NCBI GenBank assembly: GCA_011947345.1 | Contig: JAAVTG010000637.1 | Location: forward strand, 186,001-250,000 | DNA: 64,000 bases | Direction of reading: 5' to 3' | Origin: Phytophthora quininea | Lineage: Eukaryota; Oomycota; Peronosporomycetes; Peronosporales; Peronosporaceae | Part shown: positions 54,367 through 64,000 of the stretch, in pieces | Position numbering within the stretch: position 1 is the stretch's first letter | Layout of the letters: the number at the start of each line of letters is the position of its first letter | The notes under the pieces: generated by a model | Databases searched by the model: none | Told to the model about the DNA's origin: nothing | The model's input: only the letters and a program-made list of their open reading frames with translations | Program-made: the position numbers and the translations under genes

Positions 54367-57255
54367 TCAAACAAGGTCCTTCTTCGCCAGCAAACTGTTT
54401 GGGAGCTTTCGTGCATACTCTGGATCCTGCGTTTCCATTTCCTCGCGTAGTTCCCAGTACATCGAGTCGTCAGGCAGTTGCTTCGCCAACTCAAGAGCAT
54501 TAGCCCAGTCAGACAAGTGCCTGCTACGTTGCACCAGCTCCAAGTAAAGTTTGCAGGCTTCTTCCAGGTCCCCGAGTTCCGTCACGTAATTAATAATTTC
54601 GCGATAGCACACAACGCCGAGAAAGCCCATTCGGTCAACATTCGCCCGCAACAATTCCGTCGCCTGCTCAATGGAGCCAGCGTGGGTGTTTGCCAATATA
54701 ATCTTTTCACACGCGAAGGAATCCCACGGGATGTCTCGTTGCCTCATCTCGTCTGCGAGCGAGATCACCGCCTCGTAGTTTTGCATTCTCAAATGCGCAT
54801 CAAGTACGTTGTTCCACACAAACTTGTTCATGGCGTCTTTGGAAGAGCTGAAGATCTCGATCCCACGCAGCTTCATCTTGTCTTTGTTGTGCTTCAGGTG
54901 CGCAACGACCACAGTTCTCAGAGCAGTGCTTTTGAGCTGCGCTCGAGTCTCCTCCGACATCGCCTGGTATATGTCTAGAACATCAGCCCACCGCTTGTCC
55001 GGACCACACGCTAGCAAAACCCTTTCGTAGATTTCAATCGTCGGTTCCGCACCTTGATCTCGTACCATCGAAAACACCATCGTTGCCACGTCGGCGTTGC
55101 GCGCGTCATCCCCGTAAGCGGCAAGGGAACGTTGAGCAAAGTGTGAAAGCTTTACACCGCGGCTCTGCTGCTCACGGACGAAAGCAGTGACTTGGTTTTC
55201 ATTCGCATCAACGGAGGAAGCGGCAGACCAGTCGAATTCCTCTTCATCCTGGTTGGCAGCATCTTTGAGCGTTGACAAATATTCCAAGATGTCCGACACC
55301 AGTTCCTGTTGCTTCGATTTGGTCGCAGCATCTAGAGCTACGCCGTACACCCATGGCTCTAACGTCGTCAAGTCCTCGCGCATTCCCCGAAACAGCTGAA
55401 GTGCCTGAGCAAACCTGCGACTGCCATAGAGTTTTCTATACAGTGTCTTCTGCGGCAACGGCATGAGAGCAACCCTCCTCACGGCATTCGTTCCACAGCT
55501 CCAGACCCTCATCAAGTTTGTTGCTTCTTGCCAATTTTTTAAGCGTCTGCGATGCTTCGACGGATGATGGATCGTAGTCAGCACTTTCCTCAACTGCATG
55601 ACCAATGTCTTGATCAGTTCGGAGCTCCTGCGCTTTAGGGCTCCGGCCTGGAAGTATCGATTCAAAACCTGTAGAGATAAGTGCCATTTGTTTGCGAAGT
55701 TCCCCATAAATTGATCCTGTAGGAAGCTGTTTGGCTGGTTCTGTATCCAAAGGCAATCCTGGTTTAGCCGACCCACTAGGCCTGTGTTCGTTGTTGAGAA
55801 TCAAATGACTTGGAAGCATTGATTCCAACTCTTCAGATCGTGCTGACATGATGTCACGGAGTTCCCAATACATGGATTGATCGGGAAACTGCAACGCCAA
55901 CTCGAGTGCGTCGGACCAGTCGGACAGGTCCGAACTGTATTGCACCAACTCCAAATAAACCTGGCAGATTGCTTGCGGATCCTCATGCTCCGCCACGTAA
56001 TGTTTGACCACCTTTTTGTAACAATTCACGTGATGACGATGATTCATTTTCCCTGCTATCGCTTTCAGCAGCTCCTTGGCGTTTTCAATGCTGCCACTCT
56101 GAATGTTGGCAAGTACGACCAGCTGATGGGTGAAGCTGGTCATCTTGATGCCTCGCTGTTTCATCTCATCTGCGAGTTCGAGCACAGATCCATACTCATG
56201 TAGTGCTAATTGCGCGTTTAATACTCCATTCCACACAAACCCCAGGGTAGTTCGTGCTTGTAGCGATCAAACATCTCAATTCCTTGCACTTTCATCTCGT
56301 CCTCGTCATGTCGAACGTACGCGTCGATTACACAAGCCATAGTATTCATCTTTAACTGCATACGAATTGTCATCGGCATCGACTGATACACTTCCACAGC
56401 TTCACACCACCGGTTCTCTCTGTTACACCAGTAGAAAATCGCGTTGTAAAACTTGGTATTTAGCACCCTGTTAGGATCGACCCCGAGTCCCCAACCATTG
56501 CCAAGATGGTCAGCTGCACGTCCAATTGGCGTGACTCGACAGCAAACGCAGCAAGCGCTTGCAGCGCAAATTCCGAGAGCTTGACGCCATTGGCATGCCA
56601 CTTCTGAATCAAGGAAACCGCCCCTTCCCCGGTAAGCACATCGATCTCAAGATCGTCCTCATCTTCTCTGTCTTCCTTGATCATCATCAACTGTTTCAAA
56701 ATGGTGTTCATCGACTCTTGGTCGTTTGTCTCGACTGCTGCGTACAGGACCCGCCCCAATCCTCCTGGGTGGATGTCCAGTCCGTCCTTGCACATGCTCT
56801 CGTGAAGTCGCAAGACGTGACCAAATCTGCGTGTCTCCATCAACGACTGGATGGCACGTACACACGCGAATGGCTTTAAGGTAATGTTGTTCTGTAAGCA
56901 GTAGTCCATGAATTGAGCGACTTGATTGACATGTCTGTGCTTTACCAAACCTGCTAACAAGTTGGACGCCTGATTCACTGACAGTGGGAAATCTCCGCCC
57001 AATTGAAGATCTTGGAACGCAGCCAGCGCCGCAGCAGAGTCTCTTCCAGCCGCCGCTACCCGCATCGCGAAGAGATTTTGCTCTGTGGGATCGCTCTTAA
57101 GAGAGAAAACGCAGCGTGTTTGCGTGGGGAATCGGCGGCGGCGTGAACGGAAGGTAGCCACGTTGCAGGGACTTGGGAAGGTCCATGGACCTGCGCGCGG
57201 GTCGGCGAAGTAGCGAAGCCGTCGCCCGAGCGAGTGAGCGTCGCGCTGCCAGCAT
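54367..57255 (-). CDS. PPR-type, probably mitochondrial protein (several frameshifts)
   Basis: The ATG at 57,255 opens a basic, acid-free presequence (MLAARRSLARATASLLRRPA), typical of mitochondrial import. The rest is helical-repeat protein of pentatricopeptide type, the class that binds organellar RNA. It has two homologous halves: the first ends near LELALQFPDQSMYWELRDIM (about 55,860), the second near LELAKQLPDDSMYWELREEM (about 54,430), so it arose by internal duplication or by fusion of neighbours. Single-base breaks lie near 57,110, 56,480, 56,230 and 55,440; the protein reads on across each. Read through, it would have about 960 residues. It could also be two tandem genes. Confidence 0.7.
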
Positions 57256-57278
57256 GACGTCCTCGTTTTGATAGCCAC

Positions 57279-57708
57279 AAATCCCGGTTAAGAGACGCTG
57301 CTCGGTTTAGGAGATGGATACATTTCCACCAACAAGCATGACTGTGTCACCTTCACCTCCTCGATAGAGGAGACCCCACGGCATTACTTTTCCTGGCTCT
57401 CCTGAATGAATTCCATGTCGGGCCCTAAAGGCCCTAATGGAGCCGAAATCACGCGATTGCGACGTTGGAAAACACTATCCGAGGTTTTGCTCCGTCAGTG
57501 ATCTTCCACTCGAACGTTGAACACTTGTACTATTGTCATTAGACGACACGAATCCATTGGGTTCGACGGTGTCTGCGCGCGGATCATGCCATTTGGGACA
57601 ATGTCGGATTTTGAAGCGATCCACGCGATCTATACGAGGCTATCACACTCCAAACCACTGCTTGCTTCACCTACACCTCCCGTGTTGCAACGAGATTCCA
57701 TTGCCGGA
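57279..57708. other. Intergenic region upstream of SCR gene
   Basis: No gene is seen. A short palindrome GGGCCCTAAAGGGCC-like stretch lies near 57,420-57,436. Confidence 0.4.
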
Positions 57709-57724
57709 CCTCATTCTGCTTTTT
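57709..57724 (+). promoter_or_regulatory. Initiator element of the cysteine-rich peptide gene
   Basis: CCTCATTCTGCTTTTT matches 14 of 16 positions of the oomycete initiator and ends 30 nt before the ATG. Confidence 0.6.
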
Positions 57725-57754
57725 ACCAAGTCCAGCGCACCACTCCACCAAGCC

Positions 57755-57940
57755 ATGAACTTCAATACCTCCCTCGCCGTTGTCATCGTCGCCACCGTCG
57801 CCGACACTCAGACCTGTCGAGACGCGCGTTGCGCCTCCCTTGGTACCGAGTCGAACGACAAGACCAGCGCGTGCTGTGCGAAAATGTCCGATTTCGAAGC
57901 CTGCTGCCGAGTCAGCTGCGGAATCGGCAGTCCTTGCTGA
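57755..57940 (+). CDS. Small secreted cysteine-rich peptide (PcF/SCR-like)
   Basis: The product is 61 residues: a signal peptide (MNFNTSLAVVIVATVADT) and a mature part of about 43 residues with eight cysteines in the order C-x4-C, CC, CC, C, C, enough for four disulfides. This size and cysteine density fit the PcF/SCR family of Phytophthora apoplastic peptides, some of which cause plant necrosis; family membership is inferred from pattern only. It has its own initiator element. The longer open frame upstream is not needed. Confidence 0.75.
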   Translation: MNFNTSLAVVIVATVADTQTCRDARCASLGTESNDKTSACCAKMSDFEACCRVSCGIGSPC

Positions 57941-58105
57941 GCGCCGTCTAGCTCCCGAGGCACGACAGGTAGTGCATTCGAAAAGATCATCACTGCAGAC
58001 GTGCCCCAACGTGGTCGTAACAACAAATTCGAGTCTCATTTTGTTTTGCTTTGGTTGCGATTCTTCAAATATGAATATCATCTCAGCTCTCTCTCCGAAT
58101 GCTTG

Positions 58106-58152
58106 CCTACCTACCTACCTACCTACCTACCTACCTACCTACCTACCTACCT
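58106..58152. repeat. (CTAC)n microsatellite overlapping the ABC transporter stop codon
   Basis: About 11 units of CTAC are present. On the minus strand the repeat reads AGG TAG GTA GG, so its first TAG is the stop codon of the ABC transporter. Confidence 0.95.
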
Positions 58153-61100
58153 TTTCTGGTGGCTGATGAAACGCAGCGCCAATAGCCCCAACGCGAGGTA
58201 GATAGCGATGATGCCCACGATGACCGCGAAGTTGCGACCAATCCGGCCGTGCTTCATGCCGAAGTGGTCCTCCGTGTACTCTTTCAGAGTCACATGGCCG
58301 AGCATCACTGGAGCGTTCGCCATCGGCTGGCATCCAAGTTGTGAGCCCACTCCGGTGTACGCGCCGAGACTCTTGTCCCATTCTGGAAGCTGGTCGCAAT
58401 CGGCGAATACCAGCGACACCATGATGGACAGCGGATACTTGAGTGGCGAGATGTTGTACAGCCACCGGTAGCCCGCTGGGATCGCGTTGGCCGGCGGAGT
58501 GAAGCCCATGAACATCATGAAGATGGCGTTGAGCAGGTAGCCGGCAATGATCGCCACTTCTTCCGTCGGAAACACGAACGCGAGCATCTGGCCTTGGTAC
58601 ACTTGCATCAACGTCAGCATGGAGTAGGCTAGCCAGTACACCACAGCCTTGTCGAAGCCTTGGAAGCCCACGATCGGGTAGAAGACGGCCGTGAAGAGCA
58701 GGCCACTGGTGAACGAGTACGGGATCTCCACGATGGTCGAGCCTACGAAATACCACAGGGCGTTGTAGGTCTGTGAAGCGCGTTCGCGGTAGAACGAGGC
58801 ACGGTCGGCGAACACCACCGGCAAGACGCTCTCGAAAGACACAAACGCGTTAAACAGAGCCGCCATGTAGACGAGCCCGACGCCCGAGTTCAAGCCCGAG
58901 TATGTCGTGTACGTCGCGTCCACGAAGACCAGCCCGAAGACCAACGCCAGGAACACCGAGACGAACAAGCGCGTCATGTTGTAGGATGGCGTGCGCCAGT
59001 ACGTTTGAATGGAGCGCGTCACCACAAATCTGGCTTGGGTAGCGAAGTCGGCTGCTCGCTTCTTGCCGAAAACCACCTCCGGGTAGTTTGGAGACGGCGC
59101 CGTCACGCCTTCCGTCGCAAGGTTCGCATTGAGCAGAGCACGCTGTGGACTGCTATTAAAGTAGCCGACGAAGTCCATGTTTGCCGCCGTCGAGTTGCTC
59201 ACACCGGCACCGATGCATTCCAACATCCACGTTGCTGGATTGTAGCCGACAGGGAGTGGGGCCACGCCAGCGATACCTTCAAAGTAGTCGATCAGGTCGC
59301 GGCAGTCTCGGCCCAGGTCGCCGAAGAACACAGTCTCGCCGCCGCGCTTCAGCAGTAGCAGACTATCAAACAAAGCGAACACCTCGGCGGAAGGCTGGTG
59401 GATGGTGCAGATGATCGTGCGGCCAGAGTCGGCCACCTTCCGAACGCCCTCCATGATCAGCTTGGCCGAGCGAGCATCAAGTCCACTCGTCGGTTCGTCC
59501 AGGAAAATCACGCTCGGCTGAGCTGCAAGCTCCACGCCGATGGTTAGTCGCTTCATTTGCTCCATCGAGCTGCCACGGATGATCTGGTCTGCAATGTCCT
59601 CCATCCCTAAGAGCTGGATACATTCGTCGACCGACTCGTATTTCTCTGCGTCCGAGATCGATGCGTCCTGACGTAGGAACGAGCTGAATGTAAGCGCCTC
59701 TCGAAACGTAGCAGCCTCTGAATGCACATCGGCTTGCTCGCAGTACCCCGTGGACCGACGGATGGCCAGATCGGTCGCCTCGTAGCCATTCAAGAAAATT
59801 TTGCCGGAGATTTTACCGCTTGTCTTACGGCCTGCGATCACATCCATCAGCGTCGTCTTGCCAGCACCTGTGGATCCCATGAGCGCCGTGATAGACCCCG
59901 GAAACGCAAAGCCATTGATACCTTTCAGGAGGTGCAGAGACTTCTTCGGGTTGTGGGGGTCTGACACTGAATACCACAAGTCCTGGAAGGCGACTGTAAC
60001 GGGATTGACAGCACATTTCTCTTGATAACCAACCGCAACTGCGCAGGCAGTCGTGTGCATGGTTGAAGAACCATTCTTGGGAGTCTCAATCAGTGCGTAC
60101 GAGTCATTCTCGTTCTGCTTCTCCGATACGTCGACGTTCTCTGGGGCTTCGTAGCGAATGTACTCCAGTGCAAGGTACGAAAGCAGCATGAAGGTGACGT
60201 ACATCGCGGACGTGTACATGATGCCATACAGAACCCACATCTTGTCGGTCTCCATACCAAACAACTGCAGGTTGTATTCGCCCATCGTGACTCCGTACGT
60301 CGAGCAATAATCGACCTCGTCATAGACGCAGACGTCAAACGAACTTGCGCGGTACTGGTTAATGGCAAGCGCCTTAAGGCTCCAGCTCATCGGGCTGATC
60401 CAGTGGCCCCAGATGAGGAAGTCCGGTATGTTGTCTTTCGTGACGATAAAGCCGGCGAAGATGATGAAGACCAGAAGCGACACAATGCCCAACGGCGCTG
60501 CTACAATGTCGTTGGGACTGACTGCAGCCAGGAACGAAAACCACATTCCCATGGCCAGGTTCGTCACGAAGAGAATGAGCTCAAAGATGATGAACCGCAC
60601 CGCATCCGCCTCAAACTCGCAGATCCAGTATACCAACGCCCCGAAGACGACCGACTCCGCAAGCATTAACGGCAGCTGGCTGGCAGAAGTCGCCAGCACG
60701 TACGAACTCGTGCTGAAGAAGTTGGCAGCTCGTTGTTTGTAGAAGATGTCGCGCTCTGCCATGTACGTCGGCACTTGAGACGACTGACCCATCGAGAGGA
60801 AGAGGACGGAGGAGAAGAGCACCCCCATGACCACGGATACTTCGGTTGGATCAAAGTCAGCGAAGACGGTCGAGTATAGAAGCCCCATGAGCAGAATCAT
60901 AACGACTCGTCCAGTAATGAAGGGTTTGTTCCGGTACAATACCTTCAGTTGGCGCTTGAGAAGTGTCCACGTACTTTGCACACGAGACTGTTGGAATTCA
61001 GGCACCTCCTCCAGAAGTTCTTTCGTGTTGCTCAGCGTATTGGCTGTATCGAGAAGCTCGAGCATTTCCTGGTGAATATGCGATTGACGAAAGGACTCAG

Positions 61101-62222
61101 CAAACTCACTGGGTAGACGAGGGTAGTTCCTGTGGAAGGAGTCGATCTCATAGCGATGCTGCGCGGACGTCCCCAAGTCTAACAGGAAGTCGGCCAGGTC
61201 ACGCTCCGGGGGACACGAGAAGCCCAACGTCTCGAAGTAGCTCTGCGCTTGGCTGCATGGTCCGTGAAACATCACTTCGCCCTCGTTCAGGAGCATCACG
61301 TCGTCGAAAAGAGCGAACACTTCTGGTGAGGGCTGGAGGAGTGCAATGACAACGGTCTTGTGGAGCGTCTTGGCAGCACTGCGCTCCATGTTGATGATGT
61401 CGTACGTGGCGGCACTGTCCAGGCCCGTGCTGATTTCGTCCATCAGCAGCACACTTTTCGATCCGAACTGCATTTCTGCCGTGGTTACACGCTTGCGTTC
61501 ACCACCCGACACTCCCGGGCCATGGTGTCCCCCACAATCGTATCTTGGCAATTCTGCAGACCAAACTGCTGTAGAGCGATCTCCGGAGCTTGTTCCTGGA
61601 CGGCTCTCATCGCGTCGAATGCCTCCAGTTGCTCTTTGGACGAATCCTTCGAGTGGATCAATTCAGCTTCGCGCATGAGTTCCGAGCCGCTGACCTTGTG
61701 CGCAAACGCCAACGTCTCCTTCACCGTCAAGAGCGGGTGATGTTTGTCGCGCTGGTTCACATACGCTACCAACTGCGGCAGACGCTTGATGATCGACTCG
61801 CGCGGGACGTTGTTGAAGGAGATTTCGCCCTCAACGGAGATGTTCTTCTTGATTGGGAACCGGCCGCTGAGCATCTTCATGAGCGCCGACTTGCCCGACC
61901 CAGGTTGGCCCAGCAGCAGCGTCATCTTCCCTGGAGAGAAAACGCCGCTGACATTCTTCAAGATGTCCTTGCGCACAATATTGGTCTTGGACGTCACGAA
62001 CATCTTCTTGGTCTCATTCAAAAGTGTCGGCAGCTCGGTTGTGGACGTGGCCTTGTCGGCGATGACGATCTCCGCGGCCACTGACAAGGCTCGGAATCGA
62101 ACGTCCACCCGAGGAAGAGGTCGACCTGTAGCCGTCGTCGTCATTGACGCAGTAAACTCGTGGAGTGCTTGTGGACCTTGAGATATGATCGAGGCGACAT
62201 TTGGTCTCTTAGAATCGTTCAT
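58147..62222 (-). CDS. PDR-type (ABCG) full-size ABC transporter, one frameshift
   Basis: This is an exporter of about 1,358 residues with reverse order (NBD-TMD)2, the pleiotropic drug resistance type used against plant toxins and fungicides, expected in the plasma membrane. NBD1 has Walker A GQPGSGKSAL, signature VSGGERKRVT and Walker B LLMDEISTGLDS. NBD2 has Walker A GSTGAGKTTL, a degenerate signature SMEQMKRLTIG and Walker B VIFLDEPTSGLD. Each is followed by a six-helix membrane domain. The ATG at 62,222 (MNDSKRPN) is the first start compatible with the family. A single base is missing from a G-run near 61,520 (CGGGAGTG), just before the first signature; all else is intact, so it may be a sequence error. 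Confidence 0.92.
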
Positions 62223-62240
62223 TGTGCTGGTTGGTTGCTT

Positions 62241-62256
62241 GGTAAATGGAAAGTGA
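62241..62256 (-). promoter_or_regulatory. Initiator-like site of the ABC transporter
   Basis: The minus strand reads TCACTTTCCATTTACC, a partial match to the oomycete initiator, 18 nt before the ATG. Confidence 0.4.
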
Positions 62257-62341
62257 AGGTTGCCTTCAAACGCGGTTACTGCAAATTGTTCGAGTATCAT
62301 GGCACTCGCCATACCATAATCGCATTCAATAGTTACAGTGT

Positions 62342-62587
62342 CTTCATAGAAACCTTTCGGTGATGATGACACAGATTCGATGCCATCAACCGAGGACGTG
62401 AAGTCAACGAATACTACAACGCAGCATTATGGGGTTAATGCCAGCCATGGAGACAACAGAAAGCTTCATAGAAACCTTTCGGTGATGATGACACAGATTC
62501 GATGCCATCAACCGAGGACGTGAAGTCAACGAATACTACAACGCAGTATTATGGGGTTAATGCCAGCCATGGAGACAACAGAAAGCT
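62342..62587. repeat. Direct duplication of 122 bp
   Basis: The segment from cttcatagaaacctttcgg to gacaacagaaag occurs twice in tandem (62,342 and 62,464) with one base difference. It lies upstream of the ABC transporter start, so it doubles any regulatory site there. Confidence 0.95.
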
Positions 62588-62652
62588 CAAATACCTGCTG
62601 AAGCTTGGGATACCAAAGCACTTTCTCTTCGGGCATCTCTACTTATCAAGGA

Positions 62653-63845
62653 TCATACGGCTTGGCATTCTCGATTCATAGCCCTCGTCTCGTAATGGAG
62701 GTTCCAATGCATCGATTGGTCAGGAAGCTCTAACGCCAGCTCTAGCGCTTTCGTCCAGTCAGTCAAGTTCCGAGTACATTTTACGAACTCCCAATAAACT
62801 CGGCAGGCTTCTAGAGGATCTCCCTGAGTCACGTAATGCTCGATGATCTCGCGGTAGCAAACCGTGCAGTAAGGTCCCATTTGTTTGGCTTGGGTCTTCA
62901 ACAACTGCCTCGCCGCTTCAACGGCCCCGCTACAGATCTTAGCCAAGGTGACCATTTGTTGCGTGAACTCGTTTGTCTTGATGTCTCGCTGTTGTATCTC
63001 TACGAGAGCGATCAATTCATCATGGTGACACAGGTTTAGATGCGCTTCCAGTACCGGTATGACATTCCACCCAAAAGTGCGGCTCTTTAAGGCGTCGAAC
63101 CCGTGTCGTTTGACTTCGTCTCGTTCATCTCGGGCGTGTGCGACGGCTGCTATTCCCTGATAATTATTGTTCATTTTGGACCGAAACGACTCCGGCATGG
63201 CCTGATACACTTCCACAGCTTCACGCCATCGTTTCTCGAGATGACACGCGAACAGAGTTTCCGTCCAAAAATTGAAAACAGGCTTTATGACAGGGTCGTG
63301 CATCATCGACAGTGTGGCGTGACCTCCTAGCAAACGTGACGAGCGCAATTAGCGTGAATTCCGATATCCTTTTGCCACGACCGCGGGTACCGCGAAGCAA
63401 AGCGGCCACCTCCTCCGCACTGTTCACCTTGATATCGAACGCGTCTGGGTCATCTTCGTCCCCCAGTCCACCCAGATTTCCTTCAAAATGTCGTTCACCA
63501 ACTCGTGGCGGTTCGTCTCCACAGCCGCAACGAAGGCACTCCCGAAGATCCACGATTTGTCCATCCTTGACCATGTTTTCGTAAACCCGCAGCACACTGT
63601 CGAAAATTCCCGAGCTTCCAATAGATACACGAGCACTCGTCCCCGCGCGAATGGATTGAGCTTAATGTTGTTCTCTGCGCAATAGTCGAGGAAGGCAACA
63701 CATTCGTCAACGAGTTCCTGGCTACCATCGTTACTAAGAGCGACGAGGCCTCATTTCCTGAAGCCTGCCAGCTCGTGTCGTTCTGGAGAGCTTGGAACGC
63801 GGTTGATACAGCAGTGGAGCTGGCGGGGGTCTCTTTCAAATGCAT
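62653..63845 (-). pseudogene. PPR-type protein, third paralogue (frameshifted)
   Basis: Frames in three registers, 63,845-63,424, 63,595-63,221 and 63,348-62,653, together give a protein related to each half of the gene at 54.4-57.3 kb (EAVEVYQAMPESFRSKMNNN, LELALELPDQSMHWNLHYE). It appears to lack a mitochondrial presequence at the visible start (63,845). At least two breaks, near 63,320 and 63,450-63,590, make it a likely pseudogene. Confidence 0.7.
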
Positions 63846-64000
63846 ACGGAACAGTTATCCCTCGGAGTCGTCTTATTCAAGCGAGAAGAAGCGAGGCGTG
63901 TCTGCAGCAGCGCAGAGGGTTGCTGACGACGTGAATTATGGTTAAGCGAGCTGTAGACACGCAGGGACGGCGCCGGGTACGCGTGTGGGTCGGCGCAGGA
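63846..64000. other. Window end, upstream of the third PPR paralogue
   Basis: There is no feature I can support. Confidence 0.4.

Noticed and set aside
1..64000. tRNA or rRNA genes
   Set aside because: I saw no cloverleaf or rRNA sequence, although a covariance search was not possible.

Overview
The window looks like nuclear DNA of a plant-pathogenic oomycete, most probably a Phytophthora species. The pointers are a secreted effector with an RSLR...EER motif, start sites carrying the oomycete initiator motif GCTCATTYYNCAWTTT, a PcF/SCR-like eight-cysteine secreted peptide, a PDR-type ABC transporter, short introns, and Crypton, pogo and Harbinger transposons of the kind common in these genomes. 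No gene name could be assigned with certainty.

Positions 1-24,697 hold a tandem array with a unit of about 3.7 kb. Each unit contains, left to right, the 3' part of a NYN-domain gene (+), an RXLR effector gene (-), a spacer of about 0.9 kb, and the 3' part of a dynamin-like GTPase gene (-). The junction between units joins the middle of the dynamin gene to the middle of the NYN gene. The array ends on the right in a dynamin gene that keeps its N-terminal GTPase half (23,790-25,992), so the last unit preserves the ancestral right flank. Of seven effector copies, four are identical and intact, one is cut by the window edge and two carry frameshifts. Around 18.4-22.3 kb the sequence is divergent, and at 20,851-21,780 it looks like a base-level blend of two different sequences, probably an assembly artefact.

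Positions 26,210-29,795 hold a large membrane protein of unknown function. From 29.9 to 39.4 kb a 1.75-kb unit encoding a secreted, elastin-like VGVPG-repeat protein occurs twice in direct orientation, once inverted, and twice as a partial head. It surrounds an FKBP-TPR-membrane immunophilin and zinc alcohol dehydrogenase (ADH) genes. Five ADH genes or remnants lie between 34.8 and 54.2 kb: two intact, two with a 2-bp deletion, and one heavily deleted.

A transposon block at 39.36-49.48 kb splits this cluster. It holds a DDE transposase, a 749-bp TTAA-flanked piggyBac-like MITE, and a pogo-like element (42,526-49,477). The pogo transposase gene is broken by a Harbinger-like element (42,715-44,916), by a non-coding insertion of about 0.3 kb full of hairpins, and by a Crypton (46,165-48,830). 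The pogo flanks can be matched to an unoccupied paralogous site upstream of the FKBP gene. A hAT remnant follows at 50.7-51.6 kb, and a type I hammerhead ribozyme fold lies at 53,253-53,314.

The right end (54.4-63.9 kb) holds related PPR-type mitochondrial proteins on both sides of the PDR ABC transporter, plus the small cysteine-rich secreted peptide. Many genes carry 1-2 bp indels at homopolymers or dinucleotide repeats, so sequencing error competes with real gene decay and individual pseudogene calls are tentative.
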